Shown here piece by piece: positions 31,200 through 39,940 of a DNA stretch of 64,000 nucleotides. The DNA is from Pseudemcibacter sp038106445 (GTDB lineage: Bacteria > Pseudomonadota > Alphaproteobacteria > Sphingomonadales > Emcibacteraceae). The DNA lies in contig JAYODU010000001.1 of the NCBI GenBank assembly GCA_038106445.1, forward strand, positions 310,001 through 374,000, written 5' to 3'. The notes below the pieces were generated by a model. The model was not told the origin of the DNA and did no database searches. It saw nothing but the letters and a program-made list of their open reading frames with translations. The first letter of the stretch is position 1. The number at the start of each line of letters is the position of its first letter. The position numbers and the translations under genes are program-made.

Positions 31200-33173
31200 T
31201 TATAATTTTTCTTTTACGGATGTGACGAGCTTTTCCTTCGTCACACCAAAATATTGATAAAGGTCTTTTGCCGGTGCCGAAGCACCAAAGCTATCAATTC
31301 CTATTTTTATTCCATTACGTCCTACATATTTATCCCATCCGTGGGTTGCACCCGCTTCAATTGATGCATAAACAGAGGCAATTCCAAGAACACTATCCTT
31401 GTAAGCTTTGTCCTGTTCATCAAATTTTTCGCAGCACACCATGGATACGACACGAGTGGATGTTCCTTGAGCTTCCAGTTCAGCTTGCGCTTCGATTGCG
31501 ATTTCGACTTCGGAACCGGTCGCGATAATTACAACGGTGGCATCTCTACTGGCTTCGGATATAACATATCCGCCTTTTGCGGAAAGATTTTCGTCAGTAT
31601 GCTTTAGTCTTGCCTGTTTAAGGCCTTGCCGTGTTAGCACCAGGATCGATGGCGTTTCTTTATCCTGAAGTGCAGCAAGCCAGCATTCAGCGGTTTCAAC
31701 CGCATCACAGGGGCGAAATACATTTACGTTCGGCATTGCCCTGAGGGAAGCCAGGTGTTCAATAGGCTGGTGGGTGGGCCCGTCTTCGCCAAGACCAATA
31801 CTGTCATGTGACATAACATAGACAACCCGCTGTTTCATAATCGCACTAAGGCGAATGGCCGGACGACAATAATCGGTAAATACAAGGAATGTTCCGCCGT
31901 AGGGCATATATTCACCGTGGAGTGCCATGCCGTTCATAGCGGCCGCCATGCCAAATTCACGCACCCCGTAGTACATATAACGGCCAGTAAAATCATTTGC
32001 TGTTATCGGTGTAAGGTCCTTGGTCAATGTCATGTTAGAACCCGTAAGATCGGCAGATCCGCCGATGGTTTCCTGCATGATAGGGTTGATAACATCAAGG
32101 GCCATTTGTGAAGCGATCCGTGTAGCGGGTCCAACCGGGTTCTCAGCAAGGTTCTTTTTATAATCATTTATGGCTGAAATTAAATTTTCCGGAAGGTCTT
32201 TATTCAAACGGCGGTTAAAGTCTGTCTTGATATCATCATCCAGTGCGTTAAAAGCATCTTTCCATGCGGCAGAGGCACTTGCGTTTCGCGCACCGGCATC
32301 ACGCCAGGCATTAAGGATATTGTCCGGGATCACAAACGGATCATAAGGCCATCCTAAAAATTCACGTGCAGCGGCAATTTCGTCTTCACCAAGTGGTGCA
32401 CCATGAGTGGCTGAAGTGCCGCCCTTATTTGGAGCACCATAACCAATTGTTGTTTTACAGGCGATAAGTGATGGTCGGTCATCATTTTGCGCGGTCTCAA
32501 CGGCAGCGGCAACCGCATCCATGTCATGGCCGTCAACAGCAAGCGTATGCCAGTTTGATGCTTCAAACCGTGCACGCTGATTATCAGATACGGTCATATC
32601 AGTGGTACCATCAATACAGATGCTGTTGTCATCCCATAGTACGATCAATTTTCCCAGTTTTAAATGACCAGCCATGGAAATAGCCTCGTGTGAAATGCCT
32701 TCCATAAGACAGCCATCACCGGCAATGACATATGTATAGTGATCAATAAGTTTGCCCATTCTTGCGGCACTTAATTTTTCAGCAATGGCAAAACCAACCG
32801 ATGTGGCAAGTCCTTGACCAAGCGGGCCTGTTGTCATTTCAATGCCCGGAGCTTCACCAAATTCAGGATGTCCTGCACAAGGGTAATGAAGCTGACGGAA
32901 ATTTTTAATATCATCTATCGTCGGTTTTTCATATCCGGTAAGGTACAGTAAAGAATATATGAGCATTGATCCATGGCCGGCAGACAGGATAAACCTGTCG
33001 CGATCAGGCCATTCTGGCCATTTTGGATCATATTTCAGGTATTTTGTGAAAAGCACAGTGGCCACATCGGCCATTCCCATTGGCATACCCGGATGCCCTG
33101 ATTTTGCTGCCTGTACTGCATCCATGCTGAGCGCGCGGATAGCGTTTGACATTTCCTTATTTGACGCAGTCAT
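31200..33173 (-). CDS. tkt: Transketolase
   Basis: 657 aa, full length. The thiamine-diphosphate domain begins ALSMDAVQAAKSGHPGMPMGMA, with the cofactor motif GDGCLMEGISHEA...LIVLWDDN (about residues 155-185). The pyrimidine domain has ESIGLGEDGPTHQPIEHLASLRAMPN (about 410-440), and the C-terminal domain ends near ATHGWDKYVG. It transfers two-carbon units in the pentose phosphate pathway. The operon tkt-gap-pgk joins pentose phosphate and lower glycolysis. The 278-nt gap upstream (33174-33451) also serves the divergent DUF4164-like gene and is very AT-rich; no definite promoter could be fixed. Confidence 0.96.
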   Translation of the reverse strand: MTASNKEMSNAIRALSMDAVQAAKSGHPGMPMGMADVATVLFTKYLKYDPKWPEWPDRDRFILSAGHGSMLIYSLLYLTGYEKPTIDDIKNFRQLHYPCAGHPEFGEAPGIEMTTGPLGQGLATSVGFAIAEKLSAARMGKLIDHYTYVIAGDGCLMEGISHEAISMAGHLKLGKLIVLWDDNSICIDGTTDMTVSDNQRARFEASNWHTLAVDGHDMDAVAAAVETAQNDDRPSLIACKTTIGYGAPNKGGTSATHGAPLGEDEIAAAREFLGWPYDPFVIPDNILNAWRDAGARNASASAAWKDAFNALDDDIKTDFNRRLNKDLPENLISAINDYKKNLAENPVGPATRIASQMALDVINPIMQETIGGSADLTGSNMTLTKDLTPITANDFTGRYMYYGVREFGMAAAMNGMALHGEYMPYGGTFLVFTDYCRPAIRLSAIMKQRVVYVMSHDSIGLGEDGPTHQPIEHLASLRAMPNVNVFRPCDAVETAECWLAALQDKETPSILVLTRQGLKQARLKHTDENLSAKGGYVISEASRDATVVIIATGSEVEIAIEAQAELEAQGTSTRVVSMVCCEKFDEQDKAYKDSVLGIASVYASIEAGATHGWDKYVGRNGIKIGIDSFGASAPAKDLYQYFGVTKEKLVTSVKEKL

Positions 33174-33451
33174 TTTATTTTAAACGTAACCTTGTAATAT
33201 TAATTAAAATTTCCCTACCATTAAATAGAGTATTTATCCTTCAATTTCCACCCATAAAAATTCAAGCGCACAATGGACTTTCTAGGGCTTGGGGTCAACA
33301 AACTTATGTAAAAATATATGTATTTTTTGCACTGTTTTTATTTTTTTTCACTTTAATTTAATTTCAACAGGTTTTTGGTGGATTTTTGATATTGATTGTT
33401 GTTAGTGTGGTGTCCTTGCTAAAAATGGAACAAGCTAAGTTGGGAGTAAAA

Positions 33452-33772
33452 ATGGTTGGCAAAGAAGACAGATTATCTGCTGAAAGTACAATAAAGGCAC
33501 TTGAAGAAGTTCTCGCAAGGCTGGAAAGGGCAATTCTGGCGAAGCAGGCAAAATTTAAAACAGGTTCAAGTGAACAGGCAGATTTTATTAATCAGCTTGA
33601 AAAGGAAAATCGTGCACTATCACGGGAACTTGAAGTTGCGCGAGACAATGTTGAGAAACTTGAAGAGCGGCTTGAGAAACTTGAAAAAGCGGGTGCTATG
33701 GCAGAAAAAGATATCGGAATGATGGTACGTCAGCTGGATATGCTGATTTCAGATCAGAAAGAGGCAGGGTAA
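33452..33772 (+). CDS. DUF4164-like coiled-coil protein upstream of zapA
   Basis: 106 aa, almost entirely charged helix. ALEEVLARLERAILAKQ is followed by a long heptad-rich segment (about residues 40-95, LEKENRALSRELEVARDNVEKLEERLEKLEK), which predicts a coiled coil. Small coiled-coil genes of this kind (DUF4164) precede zapA in many alphaproteobacteria. A role alongside ZapA in division is therefore plausible but unproven. The start is ATG 33452, with GGGAG seven nt upstream; an upstream in-frame start at 33386 lacks one. Confidence 0.75.
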   Translation: MVGKEDRLSAESTIKALEEVLARLERAILAKQAKFKTGSSEQADFINQLEKENRALSRELEVARDNVEKLEERLEKLEKAGAMAEKDIGMMVRQLDMLISDQKEAG

Positions 33773-33775
33773 ACC

Positions 33776-34090
33776 ATGGGACAGGTATCGGTCACCTTTA
33801 ATAATCAGGAACATCATCTGGCTTGTCGGGATGGCGGAGAAGAGCGTCTCAAAATGCTTGCGGATTACATTGATCAGAGGGCAGCGACGCTTGTGGAACG
33901 AATGGGGCCTTTAGGGGATCTTCGTCTTATACTCATGACAGCAATCATGATTGCAGATGAACTTCATGAATTAAATGATGGCGAGCTTCCTTCAAATGCA
34001 GTAGCACAAGCTGAAGTGAATCGTATGGACGTGGCACTGGGTAAGGCTGTTCTTAGAATTGAAGAACTTGCCAGAGCTATTGAAGCTTAA
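33776..34090 (+). CDS. zapA: Cell division protein ZapA
   Basis: 104 aa. The N-terminal ZapA domain reads MGQVSVTFNNQEHHLACRDGGEERLKMLADYIDQRAATL, with the conserved Y-x-x-x-C-x-x-G-E-E-like strand-turn pattern, followed by an alpha-helical coiled-coil tail (LILMTAIMIADELHEL...). It binds FtsZ filaments at midcell and promotes Z-ring bundling. It begins 3 nt after the DUF4164-like gene. Directly after it a glycosyltransferase gene lies on the opposite strand, tail to tail. Confidence 0.9.
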   Translation: MGQVSVTFNNQEHHLACRDGGEERLKMLADYIDQRAATLVERMGPLGDLRLILMTAIMIADELHELNDGELPSNAVAQAEVNRMDVALGKAVLRIEELARAIEA

Positions 34091-35198
34091 GCAATCCCCC
34101 AAAGTTCAGCATATTTTTTGTACATGTCTACCCGGTCATAGTGCTTTTGTACATGGATCAGGTTGGCCTTGCTTATTGCCTCCCGACTAAGATGATCATT
34201 GATTAGGTTTTTCATTGCCATTGAGTATGCGGCTTCATCATCGGCAGGTACGATATATTTTTTGTTTTTGTCGCAGACGATATGTTTCACATCACCCACA
34301 TCCGTACCGACGATTGGCAAGCCCGCAGCCATGGCCTCGTTAACTGAATTTGGCATTTGTTCGGTATCTGATGAAATGGCAAAAATATCGAATAGGCCGA
34401 TCACATTTTCCGGGGCTGATGTATGCCCAGCGAAGAAAACTTTATGTTGAATTTTCAATTCTTCTACGAGCTTTTCCAGTTTGGGACGTTCTACACCTTC
34501 TCCTACGATTATAAGACATGTATGATCTTCTCTTGTGTTATTGAAGCATCTGATCAGCCGGGACAGAATTTTTTCAGGCCTGAGCGGGGCGATTATGCCA
34601 ACAATAATTTTATTTTCGGGATTATTAAATCCCTCTAGGTGTGCGCGTTCCCTTGCGCCCGAGAATTTATCGAGATCAACCCCGTTTGGAATATATTTGA
34701 TTTTTTTTCTGAAAATTTCCATTGTTCCTTTGCAATGGTGATAAGGGTGTTTGACGGCACTGATAAATAATCAATGTTTCGAAGGGCAAGGCGGCGGAAA
34801 ATATCCCTTCTTTTCATAGTGCTGTCCACTTCTTCGGGTCCAAAACCGCTTTCAACATGGATATGACGTATAATTGGGCCAAAACTGTTCGCCAATGCCC
34901 ATTCAACTGCGCCCCAGTTATAAGTAATCAATAAATCCGCATTTGCGTGTTTTAAAAAAGCGCGATACCGCTTTAGTCGTGAAAAAAGGGATCCCCGAAC
35001 ATCATGGTGGGATTTGTCTATCGCTACACCAAGTCCATCATCCACAAGTTCCTCGCTGCCATAATCATTGTTCGTTGAAATGATGGTGTGGCGCGCTTTC
35101 AATCCAAAATAATTGATAGAATGACATATTTTTATCGGTACGCCACCACGACCGAAAGATGGGAAAATATGGATGATATGGGGTTTCTTGTTTGTCAT
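34087..35198 (-). pseudogene. Family 4-type glycosyltransferase split by a frameshift at an A8 run
   Basis: Two overlapping frames make one glycosyltransferase. The first (from ATG 35198) encodes HIIHIFPSFGRGGVPIK...IRHIHVESGFG...SNTLITIAKEQWKFSEKK, the acceptor-binding half. The second (to 34087) encodes IKYIPNGVDLDKFSG...VGIIAPLRPEKILSRLI...LIIVGEGVERPKLE...FDIFAISSDTEQMPNSVNEAMAAGLPIVGTDVG, the GT-B donor half with its E-x(7)-E-like NSVNEAMA motif. The frames join at eight consecutive A on the coding strand (34701-34708). Nine A would restore SEKK-IKYIPN. Either a decayed gene, a sequencing error, or slippage. The product, if made, would transfer a sugar to a surface glycan. It lies between zapA and 6S RNA. 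Confidence 0.8.
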
Positions 35199-35276
35199 GA
35201 TAGAAACATTAATGGCAGGGTGCTTAAAAATCACTTAAATAATAGGCATTAAATTCAAGAATTTATAAAGTTGACG

Positions 35277-35305
35277 TTGAGTTAAATATCAAGAAGCCTT
35301 ACATA
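35277..35305 (+). promoter_or_regulatory. Candidate promoter of 6S RNA
   Basis: TTGAGT (35277-35282) and TACATA (35300-35305) are separated by exactly 17 nt, and the -10 ends about six nt before the predicted 5' end of the RNA. Confidence 0.55.
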
Positions 35306-35310
35306 AGGGA

Positions 35311-35473
35311 TTGCGGGTACTGTTTTGTTGGTGTCTTAGATTATCTCCGGGGCGATAATTCTCCATTGGGAGCTGCCTCTGTTAGGGTCGTGGCCTTATT
35401 ATTGTGGCGCCCACCTATACGTATTAGGTTCTGGAGGATAACAAAAAATTCACGGCACGACGGTCCCGCACTT
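35311..35473 (+). ncRNA. ssrS: 6S RNA
   Basis: The region lies immediately upstream of 5-formyltetrahydrofolate cyclo-ligase, the classic position of 6S RNA. The ends pair: TGCGGG (35312-35317) with CCCGCA (35465-35470). The stem then continues with many G-U pairs (about 35318-35333 with the ACGGCACGACGGT arm) and again through TTATCTCC with GGAGGATAA. Between the arms a bubble with a small CTCC-ATT-GGGAG hairpin and a distal stem-loop (GTGGCC...GGCGCCCAC) give the open-promoter-like shape of 6S RNA. 6S RNA sequesters sigma-70 RNA polymerase in slow growth. Exact ends are estimates; length about 163 nt. Confidence 0.82.
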
Positions 35474-35493
35474 AACCGTCGAAAAGAATATAA

Positions 35494-36057
35494 ATGTCTA
35501 GTAAAGAAAATCTGAGAATTAAAGCAGCCGCACTAAGAAAGGAAGCACATAAGAAAGATGACGGTATGGCGGCCAGACTTGTTGCTGCGCAAGTTATCAT
35601 GCTGCCCGAACTGAATAAATACAAACATATTGCTGGCTATTATAAAATAAGGGACGAGCTTGATGCACGGACAGTTATGAAAGCATTGCATGCGGCAAGA
35701 TTTAAATTATTACTCCCCAAAATAATCGGCAATGACCTGCCGCTTGAATTCCGATCATGGGACATGAGCAGTGATCTGGTGAATGGTCCATTTGGTACCC
35801 GTGAAACAAATGGTGATATGGAAATACCCGAAGTAATATTGGCACCACTTCTAGCGTTTGATAAAGATGGCACAAGATTGGGATATGGTGGTGGTTATTA
35901 TGACCAGACAATTAAACAATTAAGGGAAAATAATCCCGAACTTTGCGTGATAGGTTTGGCATTTGAGAATCAAAAACTTGATGCAATTCCCCATGAAAGC
36001 TATGATCAGCCATTGGACATGGTTGTCACCGAAAAAACAACATACAGGTTTAAATAA
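35494..36057 (+). CDS. 5-formyltetrahydrofolate cyclo-ligase
   Basis: 187 aa, MTHFS/YgfA family. The N-terminus SKENLRIKAAALRKEA carries the lysine- and arginine-rich start of the fold. Later blocks are AGYYKIRDELDAR, LLLPKI, LEFRSW, PEVILAPLLAFDKDGTRLGYGGGYYDQTIK (phosphate and folate binding) and VIGLAFENQKL. It converts 5-formyl-THF to 5,10-methenyl-THF using ATP, feeding the folate pool also used by MetF/MetH. It is the first protein gene after 6S RNA and is followed with no gap by the YmdB-type gene. Confidence 0.93.
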   Translation: MSSKENLRIKAAALRKEAHKKDDGMAARLVAAQVIMLPELNKYKHIAGYYKIRDELDARTVMKALHAARFKLLLPKIIGNDLPLEFRSWDMSSDLVNGPFGTRETNGDMEIPEVILAPLLAFDKDGTRLGYGGGYYDQTIKQLRENNPELCVIGLAFENQKLDAIPHESYDQPLDMVVTEKTTYRFK

Positions 36058-36873
36058 TTGAAAATAGTATATTTAGGGGATTTGGTTGGGCGAAGCGGCC
36101 GAAATATTGTTGCTGACAAGCTACCTGAAATTAAAGAACGCTTAAAGCCGGATGCAATCATTGTAAATGGTGAAAATGCGGCTGCTGGGTTTGGAATTAC
36201 AGAAAAAATTGCTACTGAATTATTTAACCTTGGCGTGGATGTCATTTCCACGGGTAATCACGTTTGGGATCAGAAAGATATTAAAAGCTATATTAACACT
36301 GAACCGCGTGTGATCCGTCCTATCAATTATCCGGAAGGTACACCGGGCAAGGGGTCTATTATTATTGAAGACAAGCGCGGTCGCCGCGCACTTATTATCA
36401 ATGTTATGGGCCGGGTGTTTATGGATCCGCTTGATGACCCTTTCAAAGTGGTGGATCAGGAACTCAAAAAACATCGTTTGGGTGCGACGGTAAATTTTGC
36501 CCTCGTTGATATTCATGCCGAAGCGACATCTGAAAAAATGGCTATGGGACAGTATCTTGATGGTCGTGTATCAGTTGTAATCGGAACGCATAGTCATATT
36601 CCAACGGCCGATGCACAGATTTTTGATGGCGGAACAGCTTATCAGACCGATGCAGGGATGTGCGGGGACTATAACAGTGTTATCGGCATGGATAAGGCTG
36701 AACCCATTAATCGCTTTACCAAAAAACTACGTGGCGACCGGTATTCGCCTGCGCTTGGTGATGGAACCCTTTGCGGTGTATATATTGAAAGTGACGATAA
36801 AACAGGCTTGGCAACCAGAATAGACCCAATTCGTATGGGGCCAAGACTGATTGAAACTTTTCCTGATATTTAA
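36058..36873 (+). CDS. YmdB/TIGR00282-family metallophosphoesterase
   Basis: 271 aa. Metal-binding and fold motifs: VYLGDLVGRSGR, IVNGENAAAGFGI, STGNHVWDQKDI (N-H pair) and VVIGTHSHIPTADAQI (H-x-H). These match the YmdB-type calcineurin-like phosphodiesterases, which hydrolyse 2',3'-cyclic nucleotides or related substrates. The start is TTG 36058, immediately after the TAA of the previous gene, because the family N-terminus K-I-x-x-LGD begins there. The biological role in this group is not established. Confidence 0.88.
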   Translation: MKIVYLGDLVGRSGRNIVADKLPEIKERLKPDAIIVNGENAAAGFGITEKIATELFNLGVDVISTGNHVWDQKDIKSYINTEPRVIRPINYPEGTPGKGSIIIEDKRGRRALIINVMGRVFMDPLDDPFKVVDQELKKHRLGATVNFALVDIHAEATSEKMAMGQYLDGRVSVVIGTHSHIPTADAQIFDGGTAYQTDAGMCGDYNSVIGMDKAEPINRFTKKLRGDRYSPALGDGTLCGVYIESDDKTGLATRIDPIRMGPRLIETFPDI

Positions 36874-36971
36874 AAAAACGATTCACAAATGCACGCCCTT
36901 GCTTTATCAAGGGGATATCAGACTATATTTAGAGGAAATCAGCCCTTTTTAGGGCTAAAAGCGAGAGGAAA

Positions 36972-37721
36972 ATGGCAGGTCATTCCAAATTTAAGAATAT
37001 TATGTACCGAAAGGGCGCACAGGATAAAAAGCGTTCTTCATTATTCAGTAAGCTTTCAAAAGAAATCACTGTAGCTGCAAAAATGGGAGTGCCGGATATG
37101 GATTCAAATCCGAGATTACGACTTGCAGTGCAGAATGCCCGTACCAATAGCATGCCTAAAGACAATATTCAGCGGGCAATCAACAAATCGCAAGGTGGTG
37201 ACAGCGATAATTATGATGAAATCCGCTACGAGGGATTTGGCCCTGGCGGTACAGCGATAATTGTTGAAAGTCTGACGGATAATAAAAACCGCGCCGCAAC
37301 TGACATCCGTACGGCATTTGCAAAAAATGGCGGAAACTTGGGTGAAAGTGGTAGTGTTGCTTATCAGTTTGAGCGGGTTGGCGAGATTATTTTTGAAGAT
37401 AGTAAAATATCCGCTGATGATATGTTTGAAAAAGCGCTTGAGGCTGGTGCTGATAATGTTGAAACAGATGACAATATTCATGAAATCACCTGTGCGATGG
37501 AAGATCTGAATGCTGTGGCGACAGCGCTTGAAAGTTCAACAGGCGAGGAACCCAAATCAAGCAAGCTTGTCTGGAAGGCGCAAAATACGATTGATCTTGA
37601 TCTTGATAATGCGACTAAACTGATGAAAATGATCGATGCTCTGGAAGATTTGGATGATGTTCAGAATGTATACGGCAATTATGAAATTTCAGATGAGGTT
37701 ATGGAGAAGCTCGACGCGTGA
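36972..37721 (+). CDS. yebC: YebC/PmpR-family protein
   Basis: 249 aa, full length. The N-terminus is AGHSKFKNIMYRKGAQDKKRSSLFSKLSKEI. It is followed by DNIQRAINKSQGG, YEGFGPGGTAIIVESLTDNKNR, GGNLGESGSVAYQFERVG and the acidic third domain, ending DLDDVQNVYGNYEI. YebC proteins bind DNA as regulators in some species and act on ribosomes at proline stretches in others. It sits upstream of ruvCAB as in many alpha- and gammaproteobacteria. AGAGGAAA precedes the ATG. Confidence 0.93.
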   Translation: MAGHSKFKNIMYRKGAQDKKRSSLFSKLSKEITVAAKMGVPDMDSNPRLRLAVQNARTNSMPKDNIQRAINKSQGGDSDNYDEIRYEGFGPGGTAIIVESLTDNKNRAATDIRTAFAKNGGNLGESGSVAYQFERVGEIIFEDSKISADDMFEKALEAGADNVETDDNIHEITCAMEDLNAVATALESSTGEEPKSSKLVWKAQNTIDLDLDNATKLMKMIDALEDLDDVQNVYGNYEISDEVMEKLDA

Positions 37722-38281
37722 CCATAAAACGGCAACGATTGGTGGGGTTTGACCCGGGTCTTCGAAAAACCGGTTGGGGCATTATTGATGTTGAAGGATC
37801 ACGCTTAAGTCATGTTGCCAATGGTATTATCCGAACAGATAATAATCTTTCACTGGCCGACCGGTTGGTGCAGCTATTTGATGGTCTTGGTCAGGTAATC
37901 ACCGATTGGGAACCTAACTCAGCAGCAGTCGAGGAAACATTTGTAAATAAAAATCCGAATTCAACACTAAAACTTGGGCAGGCAAGGGGAATTTCACTGC
38001 TAGTGCCGGCAATGGCGGGCTTATCTGTATCTGAATATTCGCCAAATCATATTAAAAAATCGGTTGTAGGATCGGGTCACGCTGGAAAAGAGCAGGTAAC
38101 AGCCATGTTGGGTATTTTGCTTCCTGGTGTAAAAATAAATGGCGAAGATGCGGGCGATGCACTGGCTGTGGCCATATGTCATGCTCATAGTGGTGGTGCC
38201 CATGGACGACTTTCTGATGCAATAGCCAGATCAGGGTTTACAAGTGGTGCACAGATAATCATGAAAGGAACCGGAAGGTGA
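37718..38281 (+). CDS. ruvC: Holliday junction endonuclease RuvC
   Basis: 187 aa. The RNase H-like fold has its acidic catalytic residues in GFDPGLRKTGWGII (Asp), AVEETFVN (Glu) and GEDAGDALAVAICH (two Asp). It cleaves Holliday junctions in concert with RuvAB. GTG 37718 overlaps the yebC stop as GTGA. It overlaps ruvA by four bases in the same way, so yebC-ruvC-ruvA-ruvB are coupled. The C-terminus is longer than in E. coli RuvC. Confidence 0.95.
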   Translation: MTIKRQRLVGFDPGLRKTGWGIIDVEGSRLSHVANGIIRTDNNLSLADRLVQLFDGLGQVITDWEPNSAAVEETFVNKNPNSTLKLGQARGISLLVPAMAGLSVSEYSPNHIKKSVVGSGHAGKEQVTAMLGILLPGVKINGEDAGDALAVAICHAHSGGAHGRLSDAIARSGFTSGAQIIMKGTGR

Positions 38282-38877
38282 TTGCCAAGCTGAGGGGACT
38301 TTTGGATAGTGTTGGTGAAGACTGGTGTATTATCGATGTTGGGGGCGTTGGTTACCATGTATTTTGTTCATCAAAAACGCTGGATAAACTGGGCAAAGCC
38401 GGTGATGATGTGACTTTACATATTGAAACTCATATCCGCGAAGATCATTTTCATTTGTTTGGTTTTGCGACCGAACTTGAACGGGACTGGTTTCGGCTTT
38501 TGCAAACCGTGCAGGGTGTGGGGGCTAAGGTAGCGCTTACGATCCTTTCAACAGTAAGCGCAGATCAGCTTTCAACATCCATCGCAGCACAGGATAAGAC
38601 AGTTGTTGGTCAGGCCAGTGGCGTAGGGCCAAAACTGGCAACGCGGATTATCACAGAACTGAAAGATAAAGTTGCAAGATTTGCAGTTGTGCCCTTAAAA
38701 ACGGGAGGTGGAGCTCAGGAAAGACCATCATCCCTTGGTGATGCTGTTTCCGCACTAACAAATCTTGGTTATAAACAGGCGGAAGCTTACACGGCAGTTT
38801 CTAAAGCCATAAATGAAGGCGCGGAAGATGATGTCCAAACCCTGATACGGCTTGGGCTTAAGGAACTTGGTAAATGA
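38278..38877 (+). CDS. ruvA: Holliday junction helicase subunit RuvA
   Basis: 199 aa. Domain I has the OB fold IAKLRGLLDS...DVGGVGYHVFCS, THIREDHFHLFGF. Domain II has the helix-hairpin-helix QTVQGVGAKVALTILS and QASGVGPKLATRIITELKDK. Domain III is the C-terminal UBA-like RuvB contact (DAVSALTNLGYKQAEAYTAV). It forms the tetrameric platform on the four-way junction. Start GTG 38278, four-base overlap with ruvC; stop overlaps ruvB ATG (ATGA). Confidence 0.95.
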   Translation: MIAKLRGLLDSVGEDWCIIDVGGVGYHVFCSSKTLDKLGKAGDDVTLHIETHIREDHFHLFGFATELERDWFRLLQTVQGVGAKVALTILSTVSADQLSTSIAAQDKTVVGQASGVGPKLATRIITELKDKVARFAVVPLKTGGGAQERPSSLGDAVSALTNLGYKQAEAYTAVSKAINEGAEDDVQTLIRLGLKELGK

Positions 38878-39938
38878 GTGATTTCAATAATCAAAGCGGA
38901 GATGACAGACTTATTACTGGTGGTGTAATACAGGGTGATTTTGATACTTCCCTTCGCCCATCCACGCTTGATGAATTTATAGGCCAGCGTAAAGCATGCG
39001 ATAATTTAAAAGTGTTTATCGAAGCGGCAAAGGCGCGTGGTAAAGCTCTTGACCATGTACTTTTTTTTGGCCCGCCCGGCCTTGGAAAAACGACACTGGC
39101 ACAAATTATGGCCCGTGAACTTGGTGTTAATTTCAGAGCGACTGCCGGTCCGGTAATTTCCAAGTCCGGCGATCTTGCGGCACTGCTTACTAATCTTGAA
39201 GAAAATGATATTCTGTTTATCGATGAAATTCACCGTCTTAATCCGGCTGTTGAGGAAATTCTTTATCCGGCGATGGAAGATTTCCATCTTGATCTTATAA
39301 TTGGAGAAGGGCCGGCAGCCCGTTCAGTACGAATTGACCTGCCGCCCTTTACACTTGTAGGGGCAACAACGCGCTCGGGGCTTCTTACTACCCCGCTTCG
39401 TGACCGTTTTGGTATTCCAACACGCCTTAATTTTTATGATCCAGATGATCTGAAGAAAATTGTAAGTCGTGCGGCCAGGGTACTTGGTGTTGAAATGACA
39501 GAGGATGGTGCGCTTGAAATTGCCCGCCGTGCCCGTGGTACGCCCCGTATTGCAGGAAGGCTTCTTCGCCGGGTTGCGGATTTTGCACTTGTAGCTGGCG
39601 GTGGTGCCATCAATGCGGAAATGGCGGATGGTGCCCTTAAAAGGCTTGAGGTGGATGTCAAAGGGCTTGATGCAATGGATCATAAATACCTTAAATGTAT
39701 TGGAGAAAATTATGGTGGTGGCCCGGTTGGTATTGAAACATTGGCTGCCGCATTGAGCGAACCCCGAGATGCCATTGAAGACATCATTGAACCTTACCTG
39801 ATGCAGATGGGATTGGTGCAACGCACCCCACGCGGGCGAATGCTATCCCCGCAGGCTTTTGATCATATCGGGCTAAAGGCACCCAAAAATTTCGATACAT
39901 CGCAGCTTGAACTGCTTGAAAATGATACGAAAAATTAA
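38874..39938 (+). CDS. ruvB: Holliday junction helicase subunit RuvB
   Basis: 354 aa. An AAA+ motor: LRPSTLDEFIGQRKACDNL, Walker A FFGPPGLGKTTLA (about residues 64-76), Walker B ILFIDEIHRL, sensor 1 LVGATTRSGLL, the arginine finger in PLRDRFGI, sensor 2 GTPRIAGRLLRR, and the C-terminal winged helix LMQMGLVQRTPRGRMLS. It drives branch migration with RuvA. Last of the ruvCAB group; ybgC begins two nt after its stop. Confidence 0.96.
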   Translation: MSDFNNQSGDDRLITGGVIQGDFDTSLRPSTLDEFIGQRKACDNLKVFIEAAKARGKALDHVLFFGPPGLGKTTLAQIMARELGVNFRATAGPVISKSGDLAALLTNLEENDILFIDEIHRLNPAVEEILYPAMEDFHLDLIIGEGPAARSVRIDLPPFTLVGATTRSGLLTTPLRDRFGIPTRLNFYDPDDLKKIVSRAARVLGVEMTEDGALEIARRARGTPRIAGRLLRRVADFALVAGGGAINAEMADGALKRLEVDVKGLDAMDHKYLKCIGENYGGGPVGIETLAAALSEPRDAIEDIIEPYLMQMGLVQRTPRGRMLSPQAFDHIGLKAPKNFDTSQLELLENDTKN

Positions 39939-39940
39939 AA

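Noticed and set aside
39324..39821. Open frame antisense to ruvB
   Set aside because: The plus-strand ruvB is unmistakable and the antisense product is Cys/His/Lys-rich nonsense without family features.
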